Source of the DNA: an uncultured Bacteroides sp.
GTDB taxonomy: Bacteria > Bacteroidota > Bacteroidia > Bacteroidales > Bacteroidaceae
Direction: 5' to 3'
Assembly: GCF_959029255.1 (NCBI RefSeq)
Contig: NZ_CAUFUE010000019.1
Span: 1-64,000 of the forward strand
Length of the DNA: 64,000 nucleotides
Shown one piece after another: positions 53,701 to 61,452 of this stretch (its first letter is position 1; each line of letters opens with the position of its first letter). A model generated the notes under the pieces. The model ran no database searches. It saw only the letters and a program-made list of their open reading frames with translations, and was not told the origin of the DNA. The translations under genes were made by a program, and so were the position numbers.

Positions 53701-54816
53701 TTCATGTGTCCGGCGGTTGTAGTAGTTCAATCCGCCTCCCTCGGTGCCTATCCACAGGTTGCCGTCCTTGTCCTCAACGGTACGTCCCACCACCGGATAA
53801 CTCAAACCGCTCTTTTCCACGGCGGAATAAGTGTAGCGTGTGTATATCTCATACTCAGGATTGAAATAGTTGACGCCGCCAAAGTAAGTGCCCAGCCACA
53901 GCGTACCCTGGTTGTCCTTCACGATGCACCAGATGGAAGAGTGCGTCAATCCTTCACCCTGCACGTCATTCGCCGTGTGGTTTTGGAACAACTTCGTACT
54001 CTTGTTGAAGCGGTTCAGCCCGTTGAAAGTACCTATCCATATATTTCCGAGATTGTCTTCGCAACAAGCTCTCACAAAGTTGGAAGAAAGGCTGTGGGGA
54101 TTTTTCGCGTCGTATCTGAAATTCTCTATCTGCCCGTCTTTTTTCACATGATACAAGCCCTCTTCCCAGCTACCAATCCACAATTCGCTTTCGCTGTCCT
54201 GATAGATGCTGGTGATGTTTCCCTCCCGGATGGGATGTGTCAGTTCCCGGCTGGTTGTGTTCAGGCGATAAACGCCTTTTGTGGTGGTACCCATCCAGAA
54301 GGCTCCTTTATCGGCATGCATGCAGAAGATATCCAGGTTTCCTGCCGCCAGTTGGTAAAATAAATCGAAGTTACCCGTCTCCTCATTATAGCGGTATACT
54401 TCGTTCTTTTGCCCGATGAAAAGGCCGTTATTGTAATAAATGCTATTAATTTGCCCCTGTATCAGCGTCCTGAATTTTTGAGTGGTAAGGTTGAATTCGG
54501 CAACACCTTCGGTGCAAAGCAGGTAGATTTTCCCGTTGTGATTGCCCACAATCCTCAGCACGGTGTTGCAGAACAGGCTGTTCGGGTCATTCTTTCTTAG
54601 TTTATAAGTCTTTATGTCTTCCCCGTTGTAGCGGTTCAGTCCTTCGCGCGTGCCAATCCACAAGATGCCGTTTTCATCGATATAAAGGCTGTTCACCGAA
54701 AACTGGGACAAGCCGTCATCGGTGGTCAGGTGGTTGAAAGTGATGTTCTGACCTTGCACTGTAGCGGCAACTACATCTATTAAAATAAGGAATAGGTAAA
54801 TAATAAGCTTTTGCAC
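50758..54816 (-). CDS. Hybrid two-component system (HTCS) regulator of the second locus
   Basis: It has the same architecture as the first HTCS, about 1353 residues. Order: signal peptide (QKLIIYLFLILIDVVAATVQG), two beta-propellers, Y_Y_Y domain, membrane segment (PLAYFIYLMITAALLWYLI), HisKA with His833 (NISHEFRTP), HATPase (NLLSNAIKHTE, TGTGIGLAL), receiver with Asp1143 (VVSDVVMPKMSG) and AraC-type HTH (about 1245-1340). The start is taken as GTG at 54816, because the minus-strand -7 box is at 54846-54853; the ATG at 54921 lies upstream of it and inside the divergent promoter. The C-terminus is an acidic tail (DSDSEEEEE). It presumably activates the two SusC operons through the shared dyad operator. 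The inducer is unknown. Confidence 0.92.
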   Translation of the reverse strand: MQKLIIYLFLILIDVVAATVQGQNITFNHLTTDDGLSQFSVNSLYIDENGILWIGTREGLNRYNGEDIKTYKLRKNDPNSLFCNTVLRIVGNHNGKIYLLCTEGVAEFNLTTQKFRTLIQGQINSIYYNNGLFIGQKNEVYRYNEETGNFDLFYQLAAGNLDIFCMHADKGAFWMGTTTKGVYRLNTTSRELTHPIREGNITSIYQDSESELWIGSWEEGLYHVKKDGQIENFRYDAKNPHSLSSNFVRACCEDNLGNIWIGTFNGLNRFNKSTKLFQNHTANDVQGEGLTHSSIWCIVKDNQGTLWLGTYFGGVNYFNPEYEIYTRYTYSAVEKSGLSYPVVGRTVEDKDGNLWIGTEGGGLNYYNRRTHEFKWYRPQEGRNSISHNNVKALYYDGAKEVIWIGTHLGGLNRLDIRSGQFTHYRMEADNPESLPSDIIRDIAPYQDRLVIATQNGVCLFNPANGKCQQLFKDTKEGRSIKMVADVEFDKDGTLWIAATGEGVFSYRFDTHKLVNYHYDPKSPNSLSNNNVNNITQDGKGNLWFSTSGSGLDLYRPASNDFENFDKVRNNLISDCIYETQESPTTGKLLLITNEGFSIFDYQTKKFLNYSTENGFPFTAVNENALCVTRDGEIFLGGVQGMISFHEMELNFTPKPYKIILSRLIVNGEEIQVGDESGILGQSLCHTKEITLNADQTMFSVEFATSNYVAANKDDIVYKLQGFSNDWTNTRGLHNITYTNLNAGTYNLLIKPEGKDESLCPQVHLTIHVLPPYYKTPLAYFIYLMITAALLWYLIRTYKSRIKLRESLKYEQKHIQDVEALNQSKLRFFTNISHEFRTPLTLIVAQVETLLQLQNFTPTIYNKILGIYKNSIQLRELITELLDFRKQEQGHMKIKVSPHNIVNFLYENYLLFLEYAGAKQINFNFEKETDDLEVWYDQKQMQKVINNLLSNAIKHTEAEDTITLSITTEGGNAVIRVTDTGSGIDAKEVDKIFDRFYQIEPVGTVSADKTGTGIGLALTKGIVELHHGSIRVESELGKGTSFIVTLGLGNAQFTEEQISKTTDSIEQIDVPKPEADALLIAELEENAPIKRMPDAKMLIVEDNASIREMLANIFKPFYQVITAADGEEGLALVRSEMPTIVVSDVVMPKMSGTELCKQIKTDFNTCHIPVVLLTARTAIEQNIEGFRIGADDYITKPFNTSLLISRCNNLVNSRILLQEKFSKQPQTAAQMLATNPIDKDILDRAMAVIEEHLDDTEFNVNVFAREMAMARTNLFAKLKAITGQTPNDFILTIRLKKGALMLRNNPELNITEISDKIGFSSSRYFSKCFKDIYHVSPLAYRKGKDSDSEEEEE

Positions 54817-54845
54817 TGTTACATTGTTTTTTAAGGTTCCAAACA

Positions 54846-54853
54846 CAAATATA
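54846..54853 (-). promoter_or_regulatory. -7 element for the second HTCS gene
   Basis: The minus strand reads TATATTTG. Transcription would start near 54840, giving a leader of about 24 nt to GTG 54816. Confidence 0.55.
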
Positions 54854-54860
54854 GAAATAT

Positions 54861-54893
54861 TTTGTGCAAAGTAGGAGAAAGAGTGTATATTTG
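54861..54893 (+). promoter_or_regulatory. Full Bacteroides promoter for the NahK-like gene
   Basis: TTTG at 54861-54864 (-33) and TATATTTG at 54886-54893 (-7) are separated by 21 bases, close to the family norm. It lies back to back with the HTCS promoter. Confidence 0.7.
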
Positions 54894-54919
54894 TACAATA
54901 ATTTAATCTATTAATTATC

Positions 54920-56002
54920 ATGAAAGACCTTTTATCTATTGTATCTCATTTTCAATTGAAGGGTACAGTCCAAGAAATCAAGCCTTTAGGCGCAGGACTA
55001 ATTAACGACACGTATAAAGTAACTACTATCGAAGCAGATGCTCCCGACTATGTGTTGCAGCGTATCAACCATGCCATTTTCCAGAATGTGGAGATGTTGC
55101 AGTCTAATATCGACGCTGTGACGCGTCACATACGCAAGAAGCTCGAACAGGGCGGCGAACAGGATGTAGACCGTAAAGTGCTCCATTTCCTCACTGCCGA
55201 CAACGGAAAGACTTTCTGGTACGATGGCGAAAACTACTGGCGTATCATGGTGTTCATCCCCAATGCCAAGACATACGAAACGGTCAATCCCGAGTATTCT
55301 TATTATGCCGGTGCAGCTTTCGGTAATTTCCAGGCGATGCTTGCCGATATCCCCGACACGTTGGGCGAAACCATTCCCGACTTCCACAACATGGAGTTCC
55401 GTTTGAAGCAACTTCGTGACGCGGTGGCTGCCGATGCCGCCGGACGCGTAGAGGAAGTGCAATATTTCCTCGACGAGATAGAGCGCCGTGCCGATGAAAT
55501 GTGCAAGGCGGAACGTCTGCACCGCGAGGGCAAACTACCCAAGCGTGTTTGTCACTGCGATACGAAAGTAAACAACATGATGTTCGATGAAAAAGGAAAT
55601 GTGCTTTGTGTAATCGACCTCGATACGGTGATGCCCAGCTACATCTTCTCCGATTTCGGTGACTTCCTGCGTTCGGGAGCCAATACCGGTCTCGAAGACG
55701 ACAAGGACCTGGATAACGTGAACTTCAATATGGAAATATTCAAAGCCTTTGCAAAGGGTTATCTTGAATCCGCCAAGTCTTTCCTCTTGCCGATAGAGAT
55801 AGAAAACCTGCCATACGCTGCCGCTTTGTTCCCCTACATGCAGTGTGTACGCTTCCTTGCCGATTACATCAACGGCGATACGTACTACAAGATTCAGTAT
55901 CCGGAACATAACCTGGTGCGTACGAAGGCACAATTCAAATTGCTGCAAAGCGTAGAAGAACATACGCCTGAGATGCAGCAGTTCATAGCTTCGTGTATTT
56001 AA
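54920..56002 (+). CDS. nahK: NahK-like N-acetylhexosamine 1-kinase (APH fold)
   Basis: It phosphorylates the anomeric hydroxyl of GlcNAc or GalNAc with ATP in the cytoplasm. The 360-residue length equals that of Bifidobacterium NahK (359), and similarity runs end to end: SHFQLKGTVQEIKPLGAG, YVLQRINHAIF, AGAAFGNFQAML, the catalytic loop HCDTKVNN (His212, Asp214), the metal motif VIDLDTVMP, FGDFLRSGANTGLEDDKDL, and RFLADYINGD then YPEHNLVRTKAQFKLLQ. It is divergent from the HTCS and beside the glycosaminoglycan locus, so GalNAc from chondroitin is a natural substrate; that is inference. A CBM9-like gene follows after 17 bases, and a terminator follows that. Confidence 0.85.
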   Translation: MKDLLSIVSHFQLKGTVQEIKPLGAGLINDTYKVTTIEADAPDYVLQRINHAIFQNVEMLQSNIDAVTRHIRKKLEQGGEQDVDRKVLHFLTADNGKTFWYDGENYWRIMVFIPNAKTYETVNPEYSYYAGAAFGNFQAMLADIPDTLGETIPDFHNMEFRLKQLRDAVAADAAGRVEEVQYFLDEIERRADEMCKAERLHREGKLPKRVCHCDTKVNNMMFDEKGNVLCVIDLDTVMPSYIFSDFGDFLRSGANTGLEDDKDLDNVNFNMEIFKAFAKGYLESAKSFLLPIEIENLPYAAALFPYMQCVRFLADYINGDTYYKIQYPEHNLVRTKAQFKLLQSVEEHTPEMQQFIASCI

Positions 56003-56019
56003 AACTATAGATATTGATA

Positions 56020-56670
56020 ATGAAAGAATTGAATGTCAAGAAGGTGAGCATGGCGAGTGTGCCGGTTGAGTCGGTGCCTGCTCTTCTCGATGAAGAAAAA
56101 GTGGTTTTTCAGCCGATTAATACCGTAAACTGGGAAGATTTCCCTTATAGTCCGGTTGTGGAGTTCCGCATTGCTCATACGGAAGATGCCATTCTGCTTC
56201 ATTATAAAGTGAAAGAAGCGAGTGTGCGTGCCGTAGCAGGACAGGACAACGGTCCGGTGTGGGAAGATGCCTGCGTAGAGTTCTTCTCCATTCCTGCCGG
56301 AGACGGTGTATATTATAATGTGGAATGTAATTGTGCCGGTGCGTTGCTTATCGGTGCCGGTGCAGAGCGCAACAATCGCCGGCATGCTCCGCAGGAAGTG
56401 CTCGATAAGGTGCGGCGCTGGTCTTCCCTGGGTCGTGAAGCTTTCCCCGAAAGAATAGGGGAGTGTGGCTGGGAAGTGGCTTTGGTTATTCCTTTTTCCG
56501 CCTTCTTCTTGCACAATATCACCTCGCTGGATGGTAAGTCTATCCGTGCCAATTTCTATAAATGCGGTGATAAGTTGCAGACACCTCACTTCCTTTCATG
56601 GAATCCCATTGAGTTGCCTACTCCGAACTTCCATTGCCCGGAGTTCTTCGGCATGCTGAATATGGAATAA
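56020..56670 (+). CDS. CBM9-like carbohydrate-binding protein, cytoplasmic
   Basis: This protein of about 216 residues has no signal peptide. The beta-sandwich is of the carbohydrate-binding family 9-like type: VEFRIAHTEDAILLHYKVKE, then DNGPVWEDACVEFF, YYNVECNCAGALL, CGWEVALVIPFSAF and the C-terminal ANFYKCGDKLQTPHFLSWNPI with PNFHCPEFFG. The start at 56020 is the ATG 17 bases after the kinase stop. The absence of an export signal is unusual for a carbohydrate-binding module and, with the kinase upstream, suggests a cytoplasmic role in amino-sugar handling. Function is otherwise unknown. Confidence 0.75.
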   Translation: MKELNVKKVSMASVPVESVPALLDEEKVVFQPINTVNWEDFPYSPVVEFRIAHTEDAILLHYKVKEASVRAVAGQDNGPVWEDACVEFFSIPAGDGVYYNVECNCAGALLIGAGAERNNRRHAPQEVLDKVRRWSSLGREAFPERIGECGWEVALVIPFSAFFLHNITSLDGKSIRANFYKCGDKLQTPHFLSWNPIELPTPNFHCPEFFGMLNME

Positions 56671-56691
56671 GATTGAGTAGTTACAACCAGG

Positions 56692-57138
56692 CTACTTATT
56701 GACAGACAAGCCTGCAACCGGTGATATCGCCTCGGTTGCAGGCTGTTTTTTTGACCTCTTCCGTAGTTTATGCCATATCGCGTTTACCCATATACTGCAA
56801 GATTTCAGATGGATTTTCGCCTGCATGGCTTTGTCTGCCATCCATACGTACAGATTATTGTTGTTCAGGTCAAGAAGGAATAAAACGTCTTTGTAGCAAT
56901 AAATATAGAGGTATTGTTGGGTGCGGAGCGTGCTGAAGATTTCGTTCAAAGGCAGTGAAAACTCCGGTCTTGCATCATTGGGAGTGTTAAGGGAACAAGG
57001 CAAGAAATGGATACATTCTTTATTTACCTCATAATAATGTTCCTCACAATGTGGTCTGAGAACTTTTATTTTCTTGGTATTCGTTTGTTTTCTCAGGCAG
57101 CAAACAATCTCGATAATGGCTTGGTCAAGAGGAGTCAT
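56692..57138 (-). CDS. Small unknown protein behind a structured leader (locus 2)
   Basis: I do not recognise this 148-residue protein. It has no signal peptide. It holds a beta-rich centre (QQYLYIYCYKDVLFLLDLNNNNLYVW) and a basic tail (WHKLRKRSKKQ); the last 15 residues are read through the terminator of the opposite operon. A -7 box at 57396, a long hairpin (57230-57342) and about 92 bases of leader ending in ATTATAAACTTTAAATC... then ACCATG precede it, as at 33561-33887. The two proteins show no clear similarity to each other, which is odd given the shared leaders. Confidence 0.55.
   Translation of the reverse strand: MTPLDQAIIEIVCCLRKQTNTKKIKVLRPHCEEHYYEVNKECIHFLPCSLNTPNDARPEFSLPLNEIFSTLRTQQYLYIYCYKDVLFLLDLNNNNLYVWMADKAMQAKIHLKSCSIWVNAIWHKLRKRSKKQPATEAISPVAGLSVNK
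56710..56752 (+). terminator. Strong intrinsic terminator after the kinase operon
   Basis: GCCTGCAACCG pairs perfectly with CGGTTGCAGGC across a 12-base loop, followed by TGTTTTTTT. It overlaps the 3' end of the convergent small gene, encoding its last residues. Confidence 0.9.
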
Positions 57139-57229
57139 GGTTTTCTCGGATTTAAAGTTTATAATATTACCTTACTCCTCTATAAAAAAAGAAGCCAGGC
57201 GCAGTAAACACATCTATCCGACGAAAGGT

Positions 57230-57350
57230 ACTGGTAAGAACCCCACCACTAATAAACATGCTCACACGCCCGACTCTTATGTCGTTCGTGTGAAACAAGA
57301 TTAGTGAAGTGGTATGTTCTTGACTTAAATAAAATTACCAGTTTTCTCGT
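57230..57350 (-). ncRNA. Structured leader element (locus 2)
   Basis: Outer arms are ACTGGTAA (57230-57237) and TTACCAGT (57335-57342). Inner stems are AAGAAC/GTTCTT, CCAC...ACTAAT/ATTAGTG...GTGG and CACAC/GTGTG. On the minus strand it begins ACGAGAAAACTGGTAA, against ACGAGAAACCGGTTA at locus 1, and its arms carry matching changes that keep pairing. The inner stems differ from locus 1. The alternative pairing seen at locus 1 is not found here. Confidence 0.6.
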
Positions 57351-57395
57351 CGTCAATAATCGCTTCAACACGCCGTATTTCTCTTCGGCTAGCCA

Positions 57396-57403
57396 CAAAG
57401 ATA
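57396..57403 (-). promoter_or_regulatory. -7 element upstream of the locus 2 leader
   Basis: The minus strand reads TATCTTTG, 46 bases before the ACGAGAAA end of the hairpin. Confidence 0.5.
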
Positions 57404-57561
57404 GATGATTTATTAGTATTCACAAAAAGAAGTCTCCTTTTTCTGCCTTTTTCCAATGCATGTCTCATAACCGGGATACTGATACGCCGAGTCCGGTATA
57501 TTAAAGTACAAGAGCGGAAACATTAAACGATAAGCTCTGCACCTCACCGGCCTTCGATGCA

Positions 57562-57624
57562 CAAGATGCCATCTTGTGTAGCATGAGATGCCATCTTGTA
57601 CAACATAAGATGCCATCTTGTGCA
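57562..57624. repeat. Tandem palindromes, three units, 22-bp period
   Basis: GATGCCATCTTGT occurs at 57565, 57587 and 57609, exactly 22 bp apart. Each is the centre of a palindrome (CAAGATGCCATCTTG in the first unit). The linkers differ. It is the third array of this period in the window. The remainder of 57404-57740 shows no gene. Confidence 0.88.
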
Positions 57625-57740
57625 TTGCAGTCGGCAGTCCTTCTGTAGCCGGGTCTTCTCTTTCTTATTGTCAACACTTAAAGGATAGATACTTTGTTAA
57701 TCGAAAAAACGCCATTCTGGAATACTTTTTTTATATAAAA

Positions 57741-57772
57741 ATTGCCATTTGAAAAAACATTCAGTATATTTG
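57741..57772 (+). promoter_or_regulatory. Promoter for the AAA/DUF4143 ATPase gene
   Basis: TATATTTG at 57765-57772 is the -7 element; ATTGCC at 57741, about 20 bases upstream, may be the -33 element. The ATG is 20 bases after the -7 box. Confidence 0.6.
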
Positions 57773-57791
57773 TAAATAAACAAAAGATTAT

Positions 57792-58922
57792 ATGGAAACT
57801 ATAAAGAGAATACTTCAGGAAAAGATAACAGACCGGATTGTCCCTGGTAAGGCTGTGTTGATTTTTGGTGCAAGGCGCGTAGGGAAAACCGTCATGATGC
57901 GGAAAATCGTGGATTCCTATCCAGGTAGGACGATGATGCTCAATGGCGAGGATTACGATACGCTGGCTTTGTTGGAAAACCGCACTGTGGCCAATTATCG
58001 GCATCTGCTGGAAGGTATCGATCTTTTAGCTATTGACGAGGCGCAAAATATTCCGCAGATTGGAAACATCCTAAAGTTGATTGTCGATGAAATACCGGGA
58101 ATAAGTGTATTAGCAAGCGGATCCTCTTCATTCGATTTGCAGAACAAAGCAGGTGAGCCATTGGTGGGGCGCAGTACTCAATTTCTCCTTACGCCCTTTT
58201 CCCAACGGGAAATTTCTCAAACCGAAACACTGCTTGAAACCCGGCAAAATCTTGAAGCACGCCTGATTTATGGCTCCTATCCGGAAGTGGTGATGATGGA
58301 TAACTTCGAGCGGAAAACGGACTATCTGCGTGATATTGTCGGGGCTTATTTGTTGAAGGATATTCTTGCAATAGACGGGTTGAAGAATTCAAGTAAAATG
58401 CGCGACCTGCTTCGATTAATCGCTTTTCAGTTAGGATGCGAAGTTTCTTATGACGAGTTGGGTAAACAACTCGGCATGAGCAAGACCACCGTCGAGAAAT
58501 ATCTTGATTTGCTGGAAAAAGTATTTGTCGTCTATCGACTGGGTGCTTATTCGCGTAACCTGCGTAAAGAAGTGACGAAAGCCGGGAAGTGGTATTTTTA
58601 CGATAATGGTATCCGTAATGCGATTATCGGAGCATTTTCACCCTTGGCAATCCGGCAAGATGTTGGGGCATTGTGGGAAAACTACATCATTGGTGAGAGG
58701 CGTAAAGCGAATTTTAATGAAGGCTTGCATAAGGAGTTCTATTTTTGGCGTACCTATGACAAGCAGGAAATCGACCTCATTGAAGAGCGGGCGGACAGTT
58801 TGACAGCCTTGGAGTTCAAATGGGGAAATAAGGTGCCTTCTGCTCCAAAAGTTTTTCAAGAGGCATATCCACAAGCAGCGTTTCATGTAGTGAATCGAGA
58901 AAATTATTTAGAATTTATATAG
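57792..58922 (+). CDS. AAA ATPase with DUF4143 domain
   Basis: This 376-residue protein has a P-loop (FGARRVGKT, about 25-33), a Walker B (LLAIDEAQ) and an ASGSSSFDL sensor-like segment. A winged-helix-like middle follows (YDELGKQLGMSKTTVEKYLDLLEKVFVVYRL), then the DUF4143 C-terminus with a nuclease-like pattern (EFYFWRTYDKQEIDLIEE, ALEFKWG; PD-(D/E)XK type). Such proteins are widespread and mobile; their role is unsettled, with suggestions of nucleic-acid processing or defence. It is a single gene with its own promoter, placed between a repeat array and glutamine synthetase. Confidence 0.88.
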   Translation: METIKRILQEKITDRIVPGKAVLIFGARRVGKTVMMRKIVDSYPGRTMMLNGEDYDTLALLENRTVANYRHLLEGIDLLAIDEAQNIPQIGNILKLIVDEIPGISVLASGSSSFDLQNKAGEPLVGRSTQFLLTPFSQREISQTETLLETRQNLEARLIYGSYPEVVMMDNFERKTDYLRDIVGAYLLKDILAIDGLKNSSKMRDLLRLIAFQLGCEVSYDELGKQLGMSKTTVEKYLDLLEKVFVVYRLGAYSRNLRKEVTKAGKWYFYDNGIRNAIIGAFSPLAIRQDVGALWENYIIGERRKANFNEGLHKEFYFWRTYDKQEIDLIEERADSLTALEFKWGNKVPSAPKVFQEAYPQAAFHVVNRENYLEFI

Positions 58923-58954
58923 TATAATCAGTGATGTTTTACGTAAGTTCTTAC

Positions 58955-58962
58955 TATATTTG
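58955..58962 (+). promoter_or_regulatory. -7 element for glutamine synthetase
   Basis: TATATTTG lies 35 bases before the ATG at 58998. The -33 element is unclear. Confidence 0.55.
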
Positions 58963-58997
58963 GCCTCTACCTTACTAAAAACGAAAAACAACCTATT

Positions 58998-60500
58998 ATG
59001 AATCAAGAATTATCAATGAATGCCAACCAATTGGTGGCGTTTCTTCAGAAACCGGCTTCTGAGTTTACAAAAGAGGATATTATCTCTTTTATCAGGCAAA
59101 ACGGTATCCGCATGGTTAATTTTATGTATCCTGCGGGCGACGGACGTTTGAAAACCCTGAACTTTGTTATCACCGATGAGGCCTATCTGAATGCTATCCT
59201 TACTTGTGGCGAACGGGTGGATGGCTCCAGCCTCTTCTCTTTTATTGAAGCAGGCAGCAGTGACCTTTATGTGATACCGCGTTTCCGCACCGCTTTTGTA
59301 GACCCGTTTGCCGAAATTCCTACATTGTCCATGCTTTGCTCTTTCTTTAATAAAGATGGAGAACCGCTGGAAAGTGCTCCCGAACATACGCTTCATAAAG
59401 CAAGCAAAGCGTTTACCGAAGTCACGGGGATGGAGTTTCAGGCCATGGGCGAACTGGAATATTATGTGATAGCACCCGATGCAGGCATGTTCGAGGCAAC
59501 CGACCAACGTGGTTACCATGAATCGGGTCCGTATGCCAAGTTCAATGAGTTCCGCACACAGTGCATGTCTTACATTGCGCAGGCAGGCGGGCAAATTAAA
59601 TATGGGCACTCCGAAGTGGGCAACTTTACTTTGGACGGTTACATCTATGAGCAGAACGAGATTGAGTTCCTGCCCGTTCCCGTGGAGCAGGCTGCCGACC
59701 AGTTGATGCTTGCCAAATGGGTGATTCGCAACCTGGGTTATAAACATGGATACAATGTGACGTTTGCTCCTAAAATCACAGCCGGGAAAGCCGGTTCGGG
59801 GCTGCACATCCACATGCGCATCATGAAAGACGGGAAGAACCTGATGCTGAAAGACGGTGTTCTGTCCGAAACCGCTCGCAAAGCTATTGCGGGAATGATG
59901 GAGCTGGCTCCTTCCATCACTGCTTTCGGTAATACAAATCCTACTTCTTATTTCCGCCTTGTTCCTCACCAGGAGGCGCCTACCAATGTTTGTTGGGGCG
60001 ACCGCAACCGTTCCGTATTGGTACGTGTACCTCTCGGCTGGTCTGCCAAGACCGATATGTGCGTACTTGCAAACCCGTTGGAACCCGAAAGCCATTTCGA
60101 TACCAGCATAAAGCAAACTGTGGAAATGCGCTCTCCCGATGGCTCAGCCGATTTGTATCAACTGCTTGCAGGGCTCACCGTGGCTTGCCGTTATGGTTTT
60201 GAACTGGAAAACGCGTTACAGATTGCCGAAAAGACGTATGTGAATGTGAATATCCACCAGAAAGAAAATGAAGAGAAGTTGAAGTCGTTGGCGCAATTGC
60301 CGGACAGTTGTGAGGCTTCTGCCGACTGCTTGCAGCGGCAACGTGCCGTCTTTGAGCAATACAATGTATTCAGCCCGGCGATGATAGATGGTATTCTCCG
60401 CAAACTTCGCAGCTATAATGACCGTACCTTGCGTGCCGACCTTGAAGGGAAGCCGGAAGCCATGCTGAAACTGGTACATGAATATTTCCACTGCGGATAA
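58998..60500 (+). CDS. glnA: Glutamine synthetase (type I-like)
   Basis: It forms glutamine from glutamate, ammonia and ATP in the cytoplasm. The 500-residue protein has the N-terminal beta-grasp (about 20-115, VNFMYPAGDGRLKTLNFVI) and the catalytic domain with metal-binding Glu residues (AMGELEYYV, NEIEFLPVP), a GSGLHIHM motif, NPTSYFRLVPHQEAPTNVCWGDRNRS for ATP and glutamate binding, and SPDGSADLYQLLAGL. No adenylylation-type Tyr motif is obvious. A member acting on a related amine cannot be excluded. It is monocistronic with a -7 box and is followed by a hairpin repeat. Confidence 0.9.
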   Translation: MNQELSMNANQLVAFLQKPASEFTKEDIISFIRQNGIRMVNFMYPAGDGRLKTLNFVITDEAYLNAILTCGERVDGSSLFSFIEAGSSDLYVIPRFRTAFVDPFAEIPTLSMLCSFFNKDGEPLESAPEHTLHKASKAFTEVTGMEFQAMGELEYYVIAPDAGMFEATDQRGYHESGPYAKFNEFRTQCMSYIAQAGGQIKYGHSEVGNFTLDGYIYEQNEIEFLPVPVEQAADQLMLAKWVIRNLGYKHGYNVTFAPKITAGKAGSGLHIHMRIMKDGKNLMLKDGVLSETARKAIAGMMELAPSITAFGNTNPTSYFRLVPHQEAPTNVCWGDRNRSVLVRVPLGWSAKTDMCVLANPLEPESHFDTSIKQTVEMRSPDGSADLYQLLAGLTVACRYGFELENALQIAEKTYVNVNIHQKENEEKLKSLAQLPDSCEASADCLQRQRAVFEQYNVFSPAMIDGILRKLRSYNDRTLRADLEGKPEAMLKLVHEYFHCG

Positions 60501-60532
60501 CGACAGACAAAATTAAATAGGTACTGAAATAA

Positions 60533-60605
60533 TCAGGCACGGATTTCGCGGATGGCATGCGGATTGATTTATATCTTTCCGCATAATCCGTGAAACCCGT
60601 GCCTG
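60533..60605. repeat. Inverted repeat between convergent genes
   Basis: TCAGGCACGGATTTCGCGGA (60533) and ...TCCGTGAAACCCGTGCCTGA (to about 60605) form a long hairpin of the same family as the inner arms at 25693 and 37853. It sits between the ends of glnA and lpxA and may terminate both. Confidence 0.8.
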
Positions 60606-60669
60606 AAAAAGTTTTTGATATCCTCAATACCCATCCTGAACGCTTCAAGCGCATGAGGTCTTATGAATT

Positions 60670-61437
60670 TTACTTCACAATCCCTTTGGACTCCTTGATG
60701 AAGTTGATGATATTGTGTATCTCATCACTCATGGGCACCTGGTCTTCAATCTTCTGCAAGGCGTCTTGTATGCTGAAGTTGCCTTGATAAACCAAGCGGT
60801 AGGCATTTACGATGTGTCTCAATACACGTTCGGTGACCTGATGCTTATGTTGCAGCACCGCAGCATTGATTCCGTGGTATTCTGCCGGGTTGCCATTCAT
60901 GATGACGTAGGGCGGAACATCCTTTGAAATGCGGCAGCCTGCCTGAATCAGTACCCAGTTCCCGATATGGCAGTTCTGGTGCAGGATGACATTGCTGCTC
61001 AAAATAGTACAATCATCTATCCGGCATTCTCCGGCTACGGTAGTCTTGATGCCCAATACGCAATGATTGCCGATATGTACATCGTGACAGAGGTGTACTC
61101 CATCCATCAGGTAATTTTCATTACCGATACGAGTGGCGCCGCCTGCGTGAGTGGCGCGACTGACAACTACGTTTTCGCGGATATCATTATTGTCGCCGAT
61201 AATCAACTGGCTTTCCTCGCCCGAATAGTGGAAATCCTGCGGTGTAGTCCCCAACACGGCGCCGTGATGGATTTTGTTGTTATTCCCCATGTGAGTGCCT
61301 TTCAGAATCTTTGCACCGGACATGATGATACAGTTGTCACCGATTTCCACACCTTCTTCAATATATGCGAAAGGCTGGATGGTTACATTCTTACCGATTT
61401 TTGCGGCAGAATCTACAAATGCTAATGGACTAATCAT
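60670..61437 (-). CDS. lpxA: UDP-N-acetylglucosamine acyltransferase (LpxA)
   Basis: It carries out the first step of lipid A synthesis, transferring a hydroxyacyl chain from ACP to UDP-GlcNAc. The 255-residue protein is a left-handed beta-helix of hexapeptide repeats (IGKNVTIQPFAYIEEGVEIGDNC...), with the catalytic His in MDGVHLCHD and the C-terminal helical domain (VTERVLRHIVNAYRLVYQG). From general knowledge, Bacteroides normally carries lpxA beside lpxD and lpxC/fabZ. Here it lies 15 bases behind an outer-membrane efflux gene, so it is probably a second copy, or a relocated one, read with the efflux operon. Confidence 0.88.
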   Translation of the reverse strand: MISPLAFVDSAAKIGKNVTIQPFAYIEEGVEIGDNCIIMSGAKILKGTHMGNNNKIHHGAVLGTTPQDFHYSGEESQLIIGDNNDIRENVVVSRATHAGGATRIGNENYLMDGVHLCHDVHIGNHCVLGIKTTVAGECRIDDCTILSSNVILHQNCHIGNWVLIQAGCRISKDVPPYVIMNGNPAEYHGINAAVLQHKHQVTERVLRHIVNAYRLVYQGNFSIQDALQKIEDQVPMSDEIHNIINFIKESKGIVK

Positions 61438-61452
61438 AATATCAAATTTAAA

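Noticed and set aside
54817..54921. N-terminal extension of the second HTCS starting at ATG 54921.
   Set aside because: It would start upstream of its own -7 box and inside the divergent kinase promoter; GTG 54816 gives a clean signal peptide.
57562..57624. Repeat array considered as a CRISPR.
   Set aside because: The 22-bp units have no unique spacers and no cas genes are nearby; the same applies to the other two arrays.
59013..60116. Long open frame antisense to glutamine synthetase.
   Set aside because: Shadow of a well-conserved gene, with no family signature.
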